From JAPPKS01 sp963667895 (lineage in GTDB: Bacteria; Poribacteria; WGA-4E; PCPOR2b), in the NCBI GenBank assembly GCA_965223985.1, contig OZ245030.1, positions 3,038,001 to 3,102,000 on the forward strand: a stretch of 64,000 bases of DNA, given 5' to 3'. The position numbers and the translations under genes are program-made. Positions 36,261 to 46,385 of the stretch are shown here, in pieces. Under the pieces are notes generated by a model, which made no database searches, was not told where the DNA came from, and saw only the letters and a program-made list of their open reading frames with translations. How positions within the stretch are numbered: position 1 is the first letter of the stretch; the number at the start of each line of letters is the position of its first letter.

Positions 36261-37187
36261 CTACCTCCCATCAGGTGACACAAGAACTGTCAGTCCACGT
36301 TCCACAACTTCAATTGTTGCAGGTGTGTAACAAATTTGCTCTCCGTCAGCGAAAAGAAGAATGGGGGGATCTGCATGGATGGTTAACGATTTGGTTCGGT
36401 GCATTCTCACAGCACGGTGAGACGTATGTCCGCCCCAAAATAGCGCGATCATCATACACAGCACGGTCCGACGCGGAACCGATCTGATGATACAAACATC
36501 AAGAAGTCCATCATCCAGAACTGCGTCCGGCAAAACCTTCAGTCCACCACCATAGTGGCTCGTAATCCCTGTTGCAGTAAGCAGGATACCGCCATCGTAA
36601 ACGCCGAAGTCGCCCTCAACCCGAGCGCTAGGCGACTTATAACTGAAAAGCGTTGTGAATGCGGTATAGACATAAGACATGGTTCCCGAGAAAGGGGCTC
36701 CCTCCACCGCAACGCGTCGGCTCACTTCCGAATCATAGCCGCATGTTACAATGGTGTCGAAATAACGACCTCCGATTTTCCCGAGATCGATTTGGCGAGT
36801 CACACCGTTTAACAGAACATCCACTGCAGGAGCTAATGCTTTTGGAACCCTTAACGCCCCTGCGAGATCATTTCCCTTGCCGCACGGAAGCATTCCTAAT
36901 ACAACATCAGGCTTTTCTGCAATTGCGTTGACAATTTCATGTATCGTCCCATCACCTCCACATGCAATAATCCACCGCCGACCATTCCGGATGGCTTCCC
37001 GTGCAAAACGATTCGCATCACCCGGTTGAGTTGTCAACTCGATTGTACCCTTTATGCCTTGATCCGTGAGTTGGCGATAGGCTTCATCGGCAATTGCGGC
37101 TGCCTTGCTTTTTCCTGCAATCGGGTTAGCGATGAGCGTAAATTCCCCGCGGGTATGGTGTCCAATTGGAGTTTGCTGCATGGCCAT
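36261..37187 (-). CDS. Diacylglycerol kinase-family lipid kinase
   Basis: 308 residues from the ATG at 37187, which has GGAG six bases upstream; the frame extends to an ATG at 37220 that sits within a TATTAT/TATAC-like region. The DAGK catalytic domain is clear: TLIANPIAGKSKAA at the start, CGGDGTIHEIVNAI (GGDGT nucleotide site) and LPCGKGNDLAGALRVPK. The C-terminal beta domain contains VLPDAVLDDGLLDVCI. It phosphorylates a lipid or sphingoid-type diol such as diacylglycerol (YegS/DgkB group) and acts at the membrane. Not clearly operonic: 177 bp from its upstream neighbour. Confidence 0.88.
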   Translation of the reverse strand: MAMQQTPIGHHTRGEFTLIANPIAGKSKAAAIADEAYRQLTDQGIKGTIELTTQPGDANRFAREAIRNGRRWIIACGGDGTIHEIVNAIAEKPDVVLGMLPCGKGNDLAGALRVPKALAPAVDVLLNGVTRQIDLGKIGGRYFDTIVTCGYDSEVSRRVAVEGAPFSGTMSYVYTAFTTLFSYKSPSARVEGDFGVYDGGILLTATGITSHYGGGLKVLPDAVLDDGLLDVCIIRSVPRRTVLCMMIALFWGGHTSHRAVRMHRTKSLTIHADPPILLFADGEQICYTPATIEVVERGLTVLVSPDGR

Positions 37188-37364
37188 GTGTATCTCCATC
37201 TTATGCTCATCGTGAGGCATATCGTATAATAGGAGCGGTGTGAATCGGTTCTCATGTGCAATGCTTTTTGTGTAGAAAGGTTACCTATATTTCCACCGCT
37301 GCCTCTGTTGCCATCCGTTTCCGTATTCCAATGCGGTGAATCGTCTGTTCTTAGATGTGTTTGC

Positions 37365-38063
37365 CTATTGATTATCGCCAATCTCTTCAAGCCGGACAAT
37401 CAGTTTACCGAGTTGAAGGTGCAACAACAACGAATAAATCTGCATGAGTAAAACGACCTGCACCTCAACCGTGATCGTACTCTCCTGAATCAAGCGTATG
37501 AAGTCATCAGCGCGTTGACGAATTTGATGTGTCCGCTCCAAGTCTATTTCCTCGGTGTTGGGCGCACCTTCTTTGACACATTGCCAGATCTGATCTTGAA
37601 TCTCGAGCATATAGTTTTGGGTCATTGCTTGTCGTGCCCGTTTGGCAGAATCAATCCAAAGCGTGTTCGATTTCCAGTTTAGCATGAATGCGATGCTGTT
37701 AATGATTACATCACGTAGAGTATCTTCTCCTGAGATTAGTTCTTCGAGGTTAACTAGTCCTTCCGCTTCAGCAGAGAGCGTGCGCACCTTTGAATAATCT
37801 CTGAGATTCATCAGGGTAACTCTGTTATCGGCAAGCAGGTTCCAAAATCCCGCACTTGTTGTAAGCATCGACTCGACATGTGTGTGTAAATCGGTCGGCT
37901 GCTCGGATCCAATGAAATAATGGTGAAGGGCATGTAGTTGGCTACGGAGTGCCCAAAGGTTCTCAGTGGTCTGATTTTCTGCCGGTTTGGCCACGTGATG
38001 TAGGATATGCTGGCGAATATAGTCAATAATATCGTTTGCGGCGCGTTGGGCATTCATCGACAT
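37365..38063 (-). CDS. Helical protein of unknown function
   Basis: 232 residues, almost entirely predicted helical, with no signal peptide, no cysteine-rich or catalytic motif and no recognised family. Notable stretches are WALRSQLHALHHYFIGS and IRLIQESTITVEVQVVLLMQIYSLLLHLQLGKL near the C-terminus, the latter hydrophobic enough for membrane or oligomer contact. AAGG lies five bases before the ATG. It may be transcribed together with the lipid kinase downstream. The 460 bp beyond its start hold the divergent promoter of the next gene and nothing else I can name. Confidence 0.6.
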   Translation of the reverse strand: MSMNAQRAANDIIDYIRQHILHHVAKPAENQTTENLWALRSQLHALHHYFIGSEQPTDLHTHVESMLTTSAGFWNLLADNRVTLMNLRDYSKVRTLSAEAEGLVNLEELISGEDTLRDVIINSIAFMLNWKSNTLWIDSAKRARQAMTQNYMLEIQDQIWQCVKEGAPNTEEIDLERTHQIRQRADDFIRLIQESTITVEVQVVLLMQIYSLLLHLQLGKLIVRLEEIGDNQ

Positions 38064-38300
38064 ACTGCCTTTTGTAAGTCTAATCTGTCTGCGTTGACCG
38101 TGAGATAGTAGCAGATTTTCGAATTGGTGTCAATACTTAAGAAGTTTAGGAACCGATTTGAACGCTCAGAAGTGAGATGCTAGCAATTCAAGATACATGA
38201 AAATAAAATGCACCGAGAAAATGCCAGTCTCCACTAGGGACACAGATTCTAAATGAACGAAATGTTCCAACCTATATCTTTCACAACGGAAAGGGAATTC

Positions 38301-38329
38301 TTGACAAAATGCTTTATTTGCTTTATACT
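38301..38329 (+). promoter_or_regulatory. Near-consensus sigma-70 promoter
   Basis: TTGACA (38301-38306), 17 bases, TATACT (38324-38329). It drives the bactofilin-like gene at 38524 through a leader of about 190 nt in which no clear structure was noticed. Confidence 0.7.
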
Positions 38330-38523
38330 CTGTATCATAACACAATATGTAGTTGTTTGAACCATGATGCCCCAACATATAGTGTATGCCGCTTTGGCTT
38401 TGCCCATATATTGCGTTCGTTCGCCACAGACGGCATGATATGCGGACATTTAGCAGAAACTAACGATAGATTCCGAAAACTAGCACGACTTTAGCCGACT
38501 CTGATTCCCCTACAGGTTATTTA

Positions 38524-39744
38524 ATGAGGAAAACAATTTTTTCAGTTATTTTCTTTTGGGTTTGTTTTCAGGTCCTCATGCCTCAAGTTGGTCCCGGCCA
38601 TATGGAGAACCCTTCTCCAACGGGTGTTCCCGCAGAAGATGACGCCGTTGCAAGAGCAACACTATCAGAGCTGTTGGAACCGGAAGCGAAAATTGGTCCC
38701 CGGGATCGAGTTGTGCGGTTCGGAGATTTCAATCTCGGTACTACGGAAACCGTTGAGAGTATTATATTAATCGGCGGAACGGCAAGGATTCGAGGACGAG
38801 TGAACGGTAACATATTCGTCATAAGTGGGGATGTCGAAATCCAAGATCGGGCGTTACTGTTCAGCGTGGGTCCTCAGTTTAGGGAGAATTTAGAACACGG
38901 CATTATCCTTGCGGATTTTCGACAGGCGTTTAAAAATAACGGCTTTTCACTTTCTGATAGTGTTATTGTGTCAGTCGCAGATAAACGTAGCAAATGGATG
39001 ATAAATGATGAAGATAATATGAAGAAGTATATTATCAGAAAAGCCACGGGCAGGCTGGACATTTACGATCACGCACAGATCTTGGGGAAGGTGACGGTAG
39101 TTTTCGGCAAAGTCTTCGGAAAGATGGAAACTGATCGGAAAGGGCAGGTTTATCAAGAAATCAATAGTTGGAGAGATATCCCGGCAGCTATCGAGTTAAT
39201 GATGCATCCACAAGAACTGTGGTGGGAAACACCGAAGCAGAAGCGGTTTTGGGGTGCACTTGCATTTATCACCCTGACGATTATTCACGTGCTAATTGTT
39301 ACTATCGTTCCACGGCAAATGGAAAATATGGCATATGCAATTTCCCACCATCCAATTGGGAGCACGTTGCTTGGACTAATCTTGTCAATAATTATTCCCT
39401 ATCTCACCATAATGTTAATCCTGTCGATTATCGGTATTCCATTGATGCTGCTTTTTTACTCCGTTTTATTACCGGTGGCAATCTATGGCAAAACGGCGAT
39501 TTTTCTTTCCATCGGCAAGACAATCTTTCCGAAGCGATCCAATGTTGTTCCTGTCATCGCCGGATATGCGATCTATTGGATGGCGACTTGGATCCCTCCA
39601 ATCAACCATGTTACTTTCATTGCCGCTAGCGCCATCGGAATTGCGCTCTGTTTCCGAACGGCGTTTGGGCAGAAATCAATCCAGACCCGTAACGATCCCC
39701 CACGGCCGCGATTTGCCTCTCCCAAATTTATGCACAATCGATGA
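38524..39744 (+). CDS. Bactofilin-like polymer-forming protein with membrane helices
   Basis: 406 residues with a signal peptide or anchor (about 3-18). Residues about 60-110 form a short beta-solenoid of the bactofilin/polymer-forming type (FNLGTTETVESIILIGGTARIRGRVNGNIFVISGDV). After a middle region rich in charged residues come four hydrophobic helices (about residues 238-380) containing IILSIIIPYLTIMLILSIIGIP. Proteins with this combination are predicted to sit in the inner membrane, the beta part outside. A strong promoter lies 195 bp upstream; AGGT precedes the ATG. No partner is evident; the next gene is convergent. Function unknown. Confidence 0.75.
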   Translation: MRKTIFSVIFFWVCFQVLMPQVGPGHMENPSPTGVPAEDDAVARATLSELLEPEAKIGPRDRVVRFGDFNLGTTETVESIILIGGTARIRGRVNGNIFVISGDVEIQDRALLFSVGPQFRENLEHGIILADFRQAFKNNGFSLSDSVIVSVADKRSKWMINDEDNMKKYIIRKATGRLDIYDHAQILGKVTVVFGKVFGKMETDRKGQVYQEINSWRDIPAAIELMMHPQELWWETPKQKRFWGALAFITLTIIHVLIVTIVPRQMENMAYAISHHPIGSTLLGLILSIIIPYLTIMLILSIIGIPLMLLFYSVLLPVAIYGKTAIFLSIGKTIFPKRSNVVPVIAGYAIYWMATWIPPINHVTFIAASAIGIALCFRTAFGQKSIQTRNDPPRPRFASPKFMHNR

Positions 39745-39874
39745 TTGTTCCGATTGCGAATCGAAATGACCGTTTATTCGCTACTTCTTGAAGTGTTACC
39801 ATCTGTGCTAGAAATAGTCATCGCCAACACGCGTTTGCGAAAAACTCCCTAACCTATCTGAGACAATGAAGCTT

Positions 39875-40621
39875 TTAATATTGAGGCGCTAGCACCGGCA
39901 ATTGAGTCCCCACGGATGCAGTATAGCGTTTGAAGGCTTCAGCATATTTTATTGTGCGTCCGCTCCACTGCGTTGCCTGGGCGCCTCGGTATTCTGCCCA
40001 TTGTGTATACCGAGAGACCAACTTTGTCTGGGAGCGGAGAGCGTGAAGCGCGGCAATTTTTGTCTCGAAGACATCTGTAATATCTACGTAGGTATCCGGT
40101 GTGAAACCTGTGATGTCATCGCGCGGAACTGACGGCTCAAAACCAAAGAGATGGGGAAACGGATGGACCGTTTCGCTGTCATGGTCAAAGCCAGGGGCAG
40201 CAGCTATGGTTGCAGCGCGTATGACGGAAGCCGTCGTCACTTCATGGTCCAAATTGTGGGGGTCTATCTTCCAGTGGGTCAAAATAATATCCGGACGACG
40301 CTGCCGAATAAGCCTCGCCATCGTTTCCAGACGCGCCCTGTCGATTATCAGAGGATAGTCACCGTAGTCCAAAAACGCAATGTTCGCCCCAAGAATTGCG
40401 GCGGCTTCTTCAGCCTCCTGCGTCCGTGCTTCCCTCGCCTTGGTCATCGATTTGGGGGGAGCTTGCCCCCAATAATCCTCGGATTCTCCACGCTCACCGA
40501 AGGTCAGGTCGACTACGTGAACTTGTGCGCCGTTACGTACGTAACGCGCAATCGTGCCGCCGCTGCGTGAGCAGAAGTCGGCGGCATGCGCGCTGAAAAC
40601 AAGGATGTTGAGATTGCTCAT
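39875..40621 (-). CDS. PIG-L family hydrolase/hydratase, GalB-like
   Basis: 248 residues of the LmbE/PIG-L zinc-dependent family. The usual AHPDD motif reads A-H-A-A-D (residues 11-15), followed by S-R-S-G-G-T; the later metal ligand region is HNLDHEVT. The zinc ligands H12 and D15 remain, but the aspartate that acts as general base in deacetylases is alanine. This pattern matches 4-oxalomesaconate hydratase (GalB)-like members better than N-acetylglucosamine deacetylases. TAGGA lies six bases before the ATG. It starts eight bases after the M24-type gene stop and is co-transcribed with it. A role in breakdown of a sugar acid or aromatic acid is inferred. Confidence 0.82.
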   Translation of the reverse strand: MSNLNILVFSAHAADFCSRSGGTIARYVRNGAQVHVVDLTFGERGESEDYWGQAPPKSMTKAREARTQEAEEAAAILGANIAFLDYGDYPLIIDRARLETMARLIRQRRPDIILTHWKIDPHNLDHEVTTASVIRAATIAAAPGFDHDSETVHPFPHLFGFEPSVPRDDITGFTPDTYVDITDVFETKIAALHALRSQTKLVSRYTQWAEYRGAQATQWSGRTIKYAEAFKRYTASVGTQLPVLAPQY

Positions 40622-40629
40622 TGTTATTC

Positions 40630-41886
40630 CTAAGCTGTGCTGGGCAGTATGGGGCGCGCTCGATCTTGGGGGACGAGCAGACGACTACCATCAGCCGTAA
40701 CGACAAACGATTGCTCGATGTGTAATGAGCCAACTCCTGGAATGGCAATCATTGCCTCCAAATTGAGGACCATGTCTGTTTCAAGCGGCAGATCTGATGG
40801 CACATCCACGCAATCGTCCCTGATGCGTTGTCCGTTGTCTGCAACGATAATTGGGTAATCCCGAACTTCCAGTCCCAAACCGTGCCCGTGAGGAAACGAG
40901 GCGGTGACACCTTGTGCGGTGAGGGTTTGCCACATGGCTGCATGTACGTCTGATGCTTTCACTCCCGGCTGGATGACCTCCACGCCTGCACGTGTACAAG
41001 CACGCAGTGCTGCATGCCTTTCGAGCAGTACCGCAGAAGGTTCGCGCATCGCCAATGTCGTTCCGCTGTCCGAGAAACAATACTGGTAAATACAACCAAA
41101 ATCCACATAAAGCAGATCGTCGCCGGTTAGGACGTAGTTCGACTCTGTGGCAATGCCGAGACCCCTCACACCAAACGCAAAGTGATCAAAATCTGCGCCA
41201 TCCGTGGCGACCTGTGCACGGTAGTGCTGGACAAGTTCGGAGATAGGGCGGTCGGGCCGAGCGGTGGCGAGACACTCCATCGCCGCTCGCTCGCTGATTT
41301 CGGCGGCGCGCGTCAGCTTCGATAGTTCATCTTCGGTCTTGACCATCCGAATGAGGCGAATAAGATTCGAGCAATCCTTAATCGTCGCCCTTGGCAACCC
41401 TCGTTCGATTACCGCTTTTGATTTCGGTGTCAACCCTTCCATGTCCAAGCCAATCCGAGCGTCAGTCAATCCGCGCGTTTTTAAGATGCTCAAAACTGCG
41501 TCGGTTGGCGTTGCATTATGTTGCTTCTTATGAAGTAGCTCAAAAAAACGTTGGTCAACGTCGGACAAGGCGGTAGGAGGTACCGATTCATCAAGGAGCG
41601 CAGCGCCAAAGGTATGCAGATCTTTTACCCACAAATCGGCTGCATTCACTGCAAACAATGGGGTGACAACAAGTGCAGGTTCACCCTCAAGCGGGAAGAT
41701 AGCGTAGGGACCGGTTTGATCCATATGGCTTGACCTCCCCGGCGCCATCATATATTCTCTGAACAGCGGCTCAAGCCAGCAAAAATAACCTGAAAAATAT
41801 GTGATGTTCACGGGTGAAGTCGCCACAAGAACATCTACTTCGCAGCGTCGCATATACTCCACTGCCCGGTCTTTGTTGAAGAGCAT
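40630..41886 (-). CDS. M24-family metallopeptidase (Xaa-Pro peptidase/creatinase fold)
   Basis: 418 residues: an N-terminal creatinase-type domain (about 1-170) and a C-terminal pita-bread domain (about 175-410). All five metal ligands can be placed: aspartates in LLYVDFG and FSDSGTT, histidine in FPHGHGLGLEV, glutamates in LNLEAMI and LHIEQSF. Related proteins cleave Xaa-Pro bonds, or in some branches C-N bonds of creatine-like or ectoine-derived compounds; the specific substrate is open. AGGAG precedes the ATG. It is tightly linked to the PIG-L gene that follows. Confidence 0.88.
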   Translation of the reverse strand: MLFNKDRAVEYMRRCEVDVLVATSPVNITYFSGYFCWLEPLFREYMMAPGRSSHMDQTGPYAIFPLEGEPALVVTPLFAVNAADLWVKDLHTFGAALLDESVPPTALSDVDQRFFELLHKKQHNATPTDAVLSILKTRGLTDARIGLDMEGLTPKSKAVIERGLPRATIKDCSNLIRLIRMVKTEDELSKLTRAAEISERAAMECLATARPDRPISELVQHYRAQVATDGADFDHFAFGVRGLGIATESNYVLTGDDLLYVDFGCIYQYCFSDSGTTLAMREPSAVLLERHAALRACTRAGVEVIQPGVKASDVHAAMWQTLTAQGVTASFPHGHGLGLEVRDYPIIVADNGQRIRDDCVDVPSDLPLETDMVLNLEAMIAIPGVGSLHIEQSFVVTADGSRLLVPQDRARPILPSTA

Positions 41887-41970
41887 AATGCTACTCCTAA
41901 TAATTGAAGAGATGGGAGTTTAAGTCCACAGGCGTTAAATGATAAGCGTTCTCGCTCTGCCACATCGTCT

Positions 41971-42858
41971 TCAACCAATGCCGATTTCGCGCAGATACGC
42001 GCGGGTGCGTTTGGCGATGGGCAGAGGTTTGTCAAACGGCGCAGGATACATGTCCTGTTCTACGATTGCAAAGCCTTCGTAATCAATCTCGCTGAGCACA
42101 TCCCGGAACGCAAGAAAATCCACTGACCCCGCAGATGGCTCACAAAACATATCTATACTCACAGCGGTGGCAAATGGAATATTTTCAGCTTCTACGTTCT
42201 GACGTATGTTTTCATCAATACTCTTTAGATGCAAGTAGGGAATTCGATTGTGGTGTCGTCGCATAAAACGCACCGGATCGCCGCCGCGATAGGCATGATG
42301 ACCGGTATCGAAGCAAATCTTCACACGTTCGGGGTCGGTTTGCTCCAGAAACATCTCTATCTGATCTTCATATTCGACATGTGTATCGGCGTGAGGATGA
42401 AAGACCACCTGGAGCTCGAATCGATCGCGTGCGATATCGGTCACCCTGTGCGTTGCATCAATTAATCGCTTCCACGCGCTTTCGTCGAGCGAATTAGGTC
42501 TCTGTTGTTCACCCGTAAAGGGGTTGGTGTAGGTATCGTCAATCAGCACGAGATATTCAGCACCGAGGAACGCCAGCGATTCGCCCGCACCAAGCACTTG
42601 CTTTTCCAACGTCGGCCATGATGCAGGGTCTTCAAGATGGTCCATGGCAAATGTTCCGGACACCTTCAAACCCCGCTTGTCCAGTTCGGACTGGAGCGTA
42701 GACAAGTCAGTGGGCAGATAACCGTAAGGCCCAAGTTCGGTCCACTCATATTCAGCCTCGACCATTTCATCTAGGAATCGGTGCCATGGCGTTTGATTGG
42801 AATCGTCTGGAAACCAGACACCCCAGTTATCCGGCGCACTACCGATTCTAACATTCAT
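41971..42858 (-). CDS. IolE-like sugar-phosphate isomerase/epimerase
   Basis: 295-residue TIM-barrel protein. It opens with GSAPDNWGVWFP and has HPHADTHVEYEDQIEMFL, CFDTGHHAYRGGDPVRF, YLHLKSID and VEQDM, a set that resembles inosose dehydratase IolE closely, including the metal-binding glutamate/aspartate/histidine positions. IolE dehydrates 2-keto-myo-inositol. Without other iol genes here the substrate remains open. GAGGAG lies nine bases before the ATG. It precedes the M24 gene by 84 bp on the same strand. Confidence 0.82.
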   Translation of the reverse strand: MNVRIGSAPDNWGVWFPDDSNQTPWHRFLDEMVEAEYEWTELGPYGYLPTDLSTLQSELDKRGLKVSGTFAMDHLEDPASWPTLEKQVLGAGESLAFLGAEYLVLIDDTYTNPFTGEQQRPNSLDESAWKRLIDATHRVTDIARDRFELQVVFHPHADTHVEYEDQIEMFLEQTDPERVKICFDTGHHAYRGGDPVRFMRRHHNRIPYLHLKSIDENIRQNVEAENIPFATAVSIDMFCEPSAGSVDFLAFRDVLSEIDYEGFAIVEQDMYPAPFDKPLPIAKRTRAYLREIGIG

Positions 42859-43070
42859 AACATTTGCTCCTCAAATTGATGGTTGTATTCTGTTATTGAG
42901 TTTAGCGTTGCACACTTCCCGGTACATCGTCTTCTATCTATAGGAAGCACGTTATTCAATTCTACGATACAGTTGTTTGAGAGAGGTGTAAAGACATCCA
43001 AACCAGGCAATTTAAGCGTATTCTTGGGGACTATGCCAAGATGTAGGTATGTCCTAGACTACCGTCATCA

Positions 43071-46000
43071 TCACTGTGACTCGACAACAGTCAGCGCAGC
43101 CACAGCAATAATGCTCTCTGTACATACCGACCGGAACTCGATCTCCTTTAGAACGCATGCTGGATTGGAGTCGATCCGAAGTGCGTCAGCGTGGGAAATC
43201 AACACCTCCCGGTTGTCAAACCCACTTCCCCACGGGTCAACATAAAAAAGTTTCCCCAGTGGAACCGGTACGCCTTTTAGACTGTAGTGTTGGAAATACG
43301 TATCCATGTTGTAGGGAGGGATTAATTGCTCGACCTGCGTTACACCGTCAGCGTAGCGCAAGAGAATTTCACCGTTGGGAATATAGTTCTTCATGGCGTG
43401 GGCGTAACTTTGCATCAACGGCCAGACCTGGTCGCACTTCCTCCCGATTGCAATGGTTGCTGATGCGGGAAGCGGATAGGGAGGCGTGATGCTCAGCGCA
43501 ATTAACCGTGGGTGTTCCGGATACCCTGTACATTGCGTGTCAGCAATCAGGAAGCGGGTTCCCGTACTAGCATCCAATGTGAGTTGGTGGGGCCAAAGAC
43601 CGGCGTGACGGTTGGCACCGCAAGATTTGCCTTCAGGCGGAATGATAACTGGCAGACCCCAAAAGTTGCGCAGAGGAATCGGTTTGTCATCGTAGTCAAA
43701 AATGAACTGGGTTTCGGCCAGCTCCCGGTATCCGACATTGTAATGCTCGCGAAGATCAATCATGACCTGGCGACGCCTTTCATCGCGTGTCAGTTGAGTC
43801 GGACGAACCAGTCCGGATTCTCCAAGTTGGAGTGCCTGGTCGAAATTGACAACCCCAATTGTGCGGGATTCCATCTGTTGGTCAGACGGCACGCCTTTGA
43901 TTCGAATTGTTGGTTTGTGTTTGGGTCTCTGATAGGCAACGGGCTCCCCGAGATTGACTTTTACGGTCGAACGTGATTCCCGATTGGTAGTCACTTCCTC
44001 ACCGGTGAGATTGCCTCTCACTACTTTGATAAGCGGCACTACACTGGTAATATCGAACAGCGCCGTGTTCCCTTCCCGCTTGTACGTATACGAAAAGTCG
44101 GGAGTTTTAATGGAAGCCTCCATCCAGTCATTAGGAAAGTTTGGCGCGATGTGAAGCCTGTCCTCATGTATCGCTGGCGTGATGCCATAAAGTCCTCGCA
44201 CAGCCATGTGGATGTGCGCGTCGGTGGAATCCAACTGCTCCTCGATTCCTGCAGATGCTCCCTTGTTATTTACGCCGTAGTTCACGCCAGGGTATCTGCC
44301 GTTAAACGAGGCTCTCACAATTGTAGAAATGTATTTCCACCACACATCAGCATCGCCCACTTTCAACCCCGCCAATGCTGCTCGGCAAGTGTCTCCGGTG
44401 TGCACAAACTGCAAGCTCCAGCGCAGGGGAAACCAGTCACTGCTCATCATAAGGTGAATGCCTGGGTTTGGGTTGAATCCGAAGTGTGATTCCACCCAAC
44501 GCATAGCTTTGCGGCCCTGTTCAAGGGTAATCGCCCCAAACTCCACTGCCAGACATTCGTTCCAGCTCTGCATGTGTTCGCGCCAAATGCCGTCTCCACC
44601 AATTGAGCCGAGAACACCCTCTTTTTCCCTCCACATCTCGTGCTGAATCGCTGAATAAGACTTATCCGCGTAAGTCTGGTAGGACTTCTCCGCCTGCTCG
44701 TCTCCGACGATCCGAGCCATCTTCGCCGCGCGATTAAGCATAGCCCAGCTCGTCACGGTGACCGTTACTGCCTTGGGACCTTCGCCACCGTTATCCCCGG
44801 TCCAGAACCCGTAGTGCTCGCGAAACAGCCCGTCGCCATCGGGATCACACATCCTGCACTGCCAGTCTACTGCCTTTTTGACTGCGGGCCACAGATCACG
44901 AATGAACTGTTCGTCGGCTGTCCAGCAGTAGTTCCACCACACCTGGTCAACCCAGAACGGATTATGATTTTCACGGATGGCGGGCTCTAGTGACTGGCAA
45001 ATCCACGGAATCGCGCCGTCAACAGATTCAATGTATGAGTAATGCCGGTTCGGTGCGTCCCGGTCGGGGATGGGATAAGTTTCATCATCCAACTGCAACG
45101 CTCCGTAAAGCCGCAGACATGTCTTGTGGCTTTCGTGATCTCCGCACCATGTCTTACCCCACCAACCGGGCGACAGGTGCCCATACGCATCGGATTCACT
45201 TCCGCCATTGGTCAGGCCTGGTCCGAGCTGGTTATACTGTGTCGTTGTATAGACCCACGACATCAGGCAGTTGAAGAATGAATCCGGGGTGTTAACCTGA
45301 AACTGGGCTCGCCGAGCATCCCACCAAGCAATTGTCCGTTGCAATTCGTCGGCGGGATTCTGCATCGCCGCAACGAACTTCTGCCTTGGTTCCAATGCGC
45401 GACCGATAATCGCCTCGAACCACGATTGTTTCAACTCATCCCGAGTCTGTCGCCAGGTAGACGTGTTTTTTGTGTCCAAACGTCTCATCATCTGATCAGC
45501 CATTTTGGTATCATAGTCGGTAACGCCCCAGACCATCACAACATGGAGAGATTGCACTTTCTCCGCTGTAATGTATTGTGCTTCGTCGCCACGAGTTCCC
45601 TTGAGTTTTGATCCGCTGGCTCTTGCATCAACACCGAACCAGAGCTCGACATTGCCCATGTTGAACTCCGTTAGCCGTGCGGAGCCATCAATGAACTCAA
45701 CCTCGTTATCGTCATATTCTGGTCCGGCCCAACTGCGGTCACTCGCCCAGGTCATACCGTATGACCGCGCTAGAATCGATACAGGACACTGTGTGGCGAC
45801 CTTGCATACAAGTCCGTGGCCACCCATCAATGGCGCAACAGTAATGTTGAGCCTGCCCAGCTCCGGTTCCTTCTCTATCTCATAATGCGTGTATCCCGGC
45901 ATAAAGGTCGTGGCAATGTCGTCAATCTCATGAAGCCACATGACATCCCCGCTACCGTGAACCACACCGAGCTCCAGATACCCCAAGGTCGGCCAGACCT

Positions 46001-46385
46001 GATTCCACGAGCCGGTCGAATCTCGACCGAACAGATGGAAAGCCGAATCCTCGGCGTCGAACCCCGCCAGGGCGGCGCCCGTTCCTGTCTTCAGGGCAAA
46101 CTTTGGACGATCTCCCGTGATGAGGTGGTTCATGCCCTGGACAATTGGTCGAGTCAGGATGTGTTTGCCGCCGCGTATAAAAAAGCCGCCCCCTTCAACC
46201 GGATCGTAGCTCGACCATTCCCCATCCTCTGGCGGGGCCATGTGAGGTGATTGGTAATAGATCACGCTCTGATCGCAGCGAGGGATACTGGTAGGTTTGT
46301 TTATGTCCATTGAGTAGGCGACCTGAGTACCTTGGACTCGAAATCCGGCCGCCGTGCGTTGTTTACATGAATTGTTTCTGGACAT
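43071..46385 (-). CDS. Large six-hairpin glycosidase-like protein (DUF4450-like)
   Basis: 1104 residues, no signal peptide at the chosen ATG, which has AAGGAAG upstream. The N-terminal part (about 40-330) is beta-rich. The centre (about 365-790) looks like an (alpha/alpha)6 barrel: WWDARRAQF, GGSESDAYGHLSPGWWGKTWCGDHESHK, DQVWWNYCWTADEQFIRDLWP, DPDGDGLFREH and VHTGDTCRAALAGL. The C-terminal part (about 800-1104) is beta again. This order resembles DUF4450-type and other six-hairpin glycoside hydrolases; the acidic residues in CGDHES and DGDG are candidate catalytic groups. It is probably a glycosidase acting on a complex sugar, but its class is not proven. Confidence 0.65.
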   Translation of the reverse strand: MSRNNSCKQRTAAGFRVQGTQVAYSMDINKPTSIPRCDQSVIYYQSPHMAPPEDGEWSSYDPVEGGGFFIRGGKHILTRPIVQGMNHLITGDRPKFALKTGTGAALAGFDAEDSAFHLFGRDSTGSWNQVWPTLGYLELGVVHGSGDVMWLHEIDDIATTFMPGYTHYEIEKEPELGRLNITVAPLMGGHGLVCKVATQCPVSILARSYGMTWASDRSWAGPEYDDNEVEFIDGSARLTEFNMGNVELWFGVDARASGSKLKGTRGDEAQYITAEKVQSLHVVMVWGVTDYDTKMADQMMRRLDTKNTSTWRQTRDELKQSWFEAIIGRALEPRQKFVAAMQNPADELQRTIAWWDARRAQFQVNTPDSFFNCLMSWVYTTTQYNQLGPGLTNGGSESDAYGHLSPGWWGKTWCGDHESHKTCLRLYGALQLDDETYPIPDRDAPNRHYSYIESVDGAIPWICQSLEPAIRENHNPFWVDQVWWNYCWTADEQFIRDLWPAVKKAVDWQCRMCDPDGDGLFREHYGFWTGDNGGEGPKAVTVTVTSWAMLNRAAKMARIVGDEQAEKSYQTYADKSYSAIQHEMWREKEGVLGSIGGDGIWREHMQSWNECLAVEFGAITLEQGRKAMRWVESHFGFNPNPGIHLMMSSDWFPLRWSLQFVHTGDTCRAALAGLKVGDADVWWKYISTIVRASFNGRYPGVNYGVNNKGASAGIEEQLDSTDAHIHMAVRGLYGITPAIHEDRLHIAPNFPNDWMEASIKTPDFSYTYKREGNTALFDITSVVPLIKVVRGNLTGEEVTTNRESRSTVKVNLGEPVAYQRPKHKPTIRIKGVPSDQQMESRTIGVVNFDQALQLGESGLVRPTQLTRDERRRQVMIDLREHYNVGYRELAETQFIFDYDDKPIPLRNFWGLPVIIPPEGKSCGANRHAGLWPHQLTLDASTGTRFLIADTQCTGYPEHPRLIALSITPPYPLPASATIAIGRKCDQVWPLMQSYAHAMKNYIPNGEILLRYADGVTQVEQLIPPYNMDTYFQHYSLKGVPVPLGKLFYVDPWGSGFDNREVLISHADALRIDSNPACVLKEIEFRSVCTESIIAVAALTVVESQ

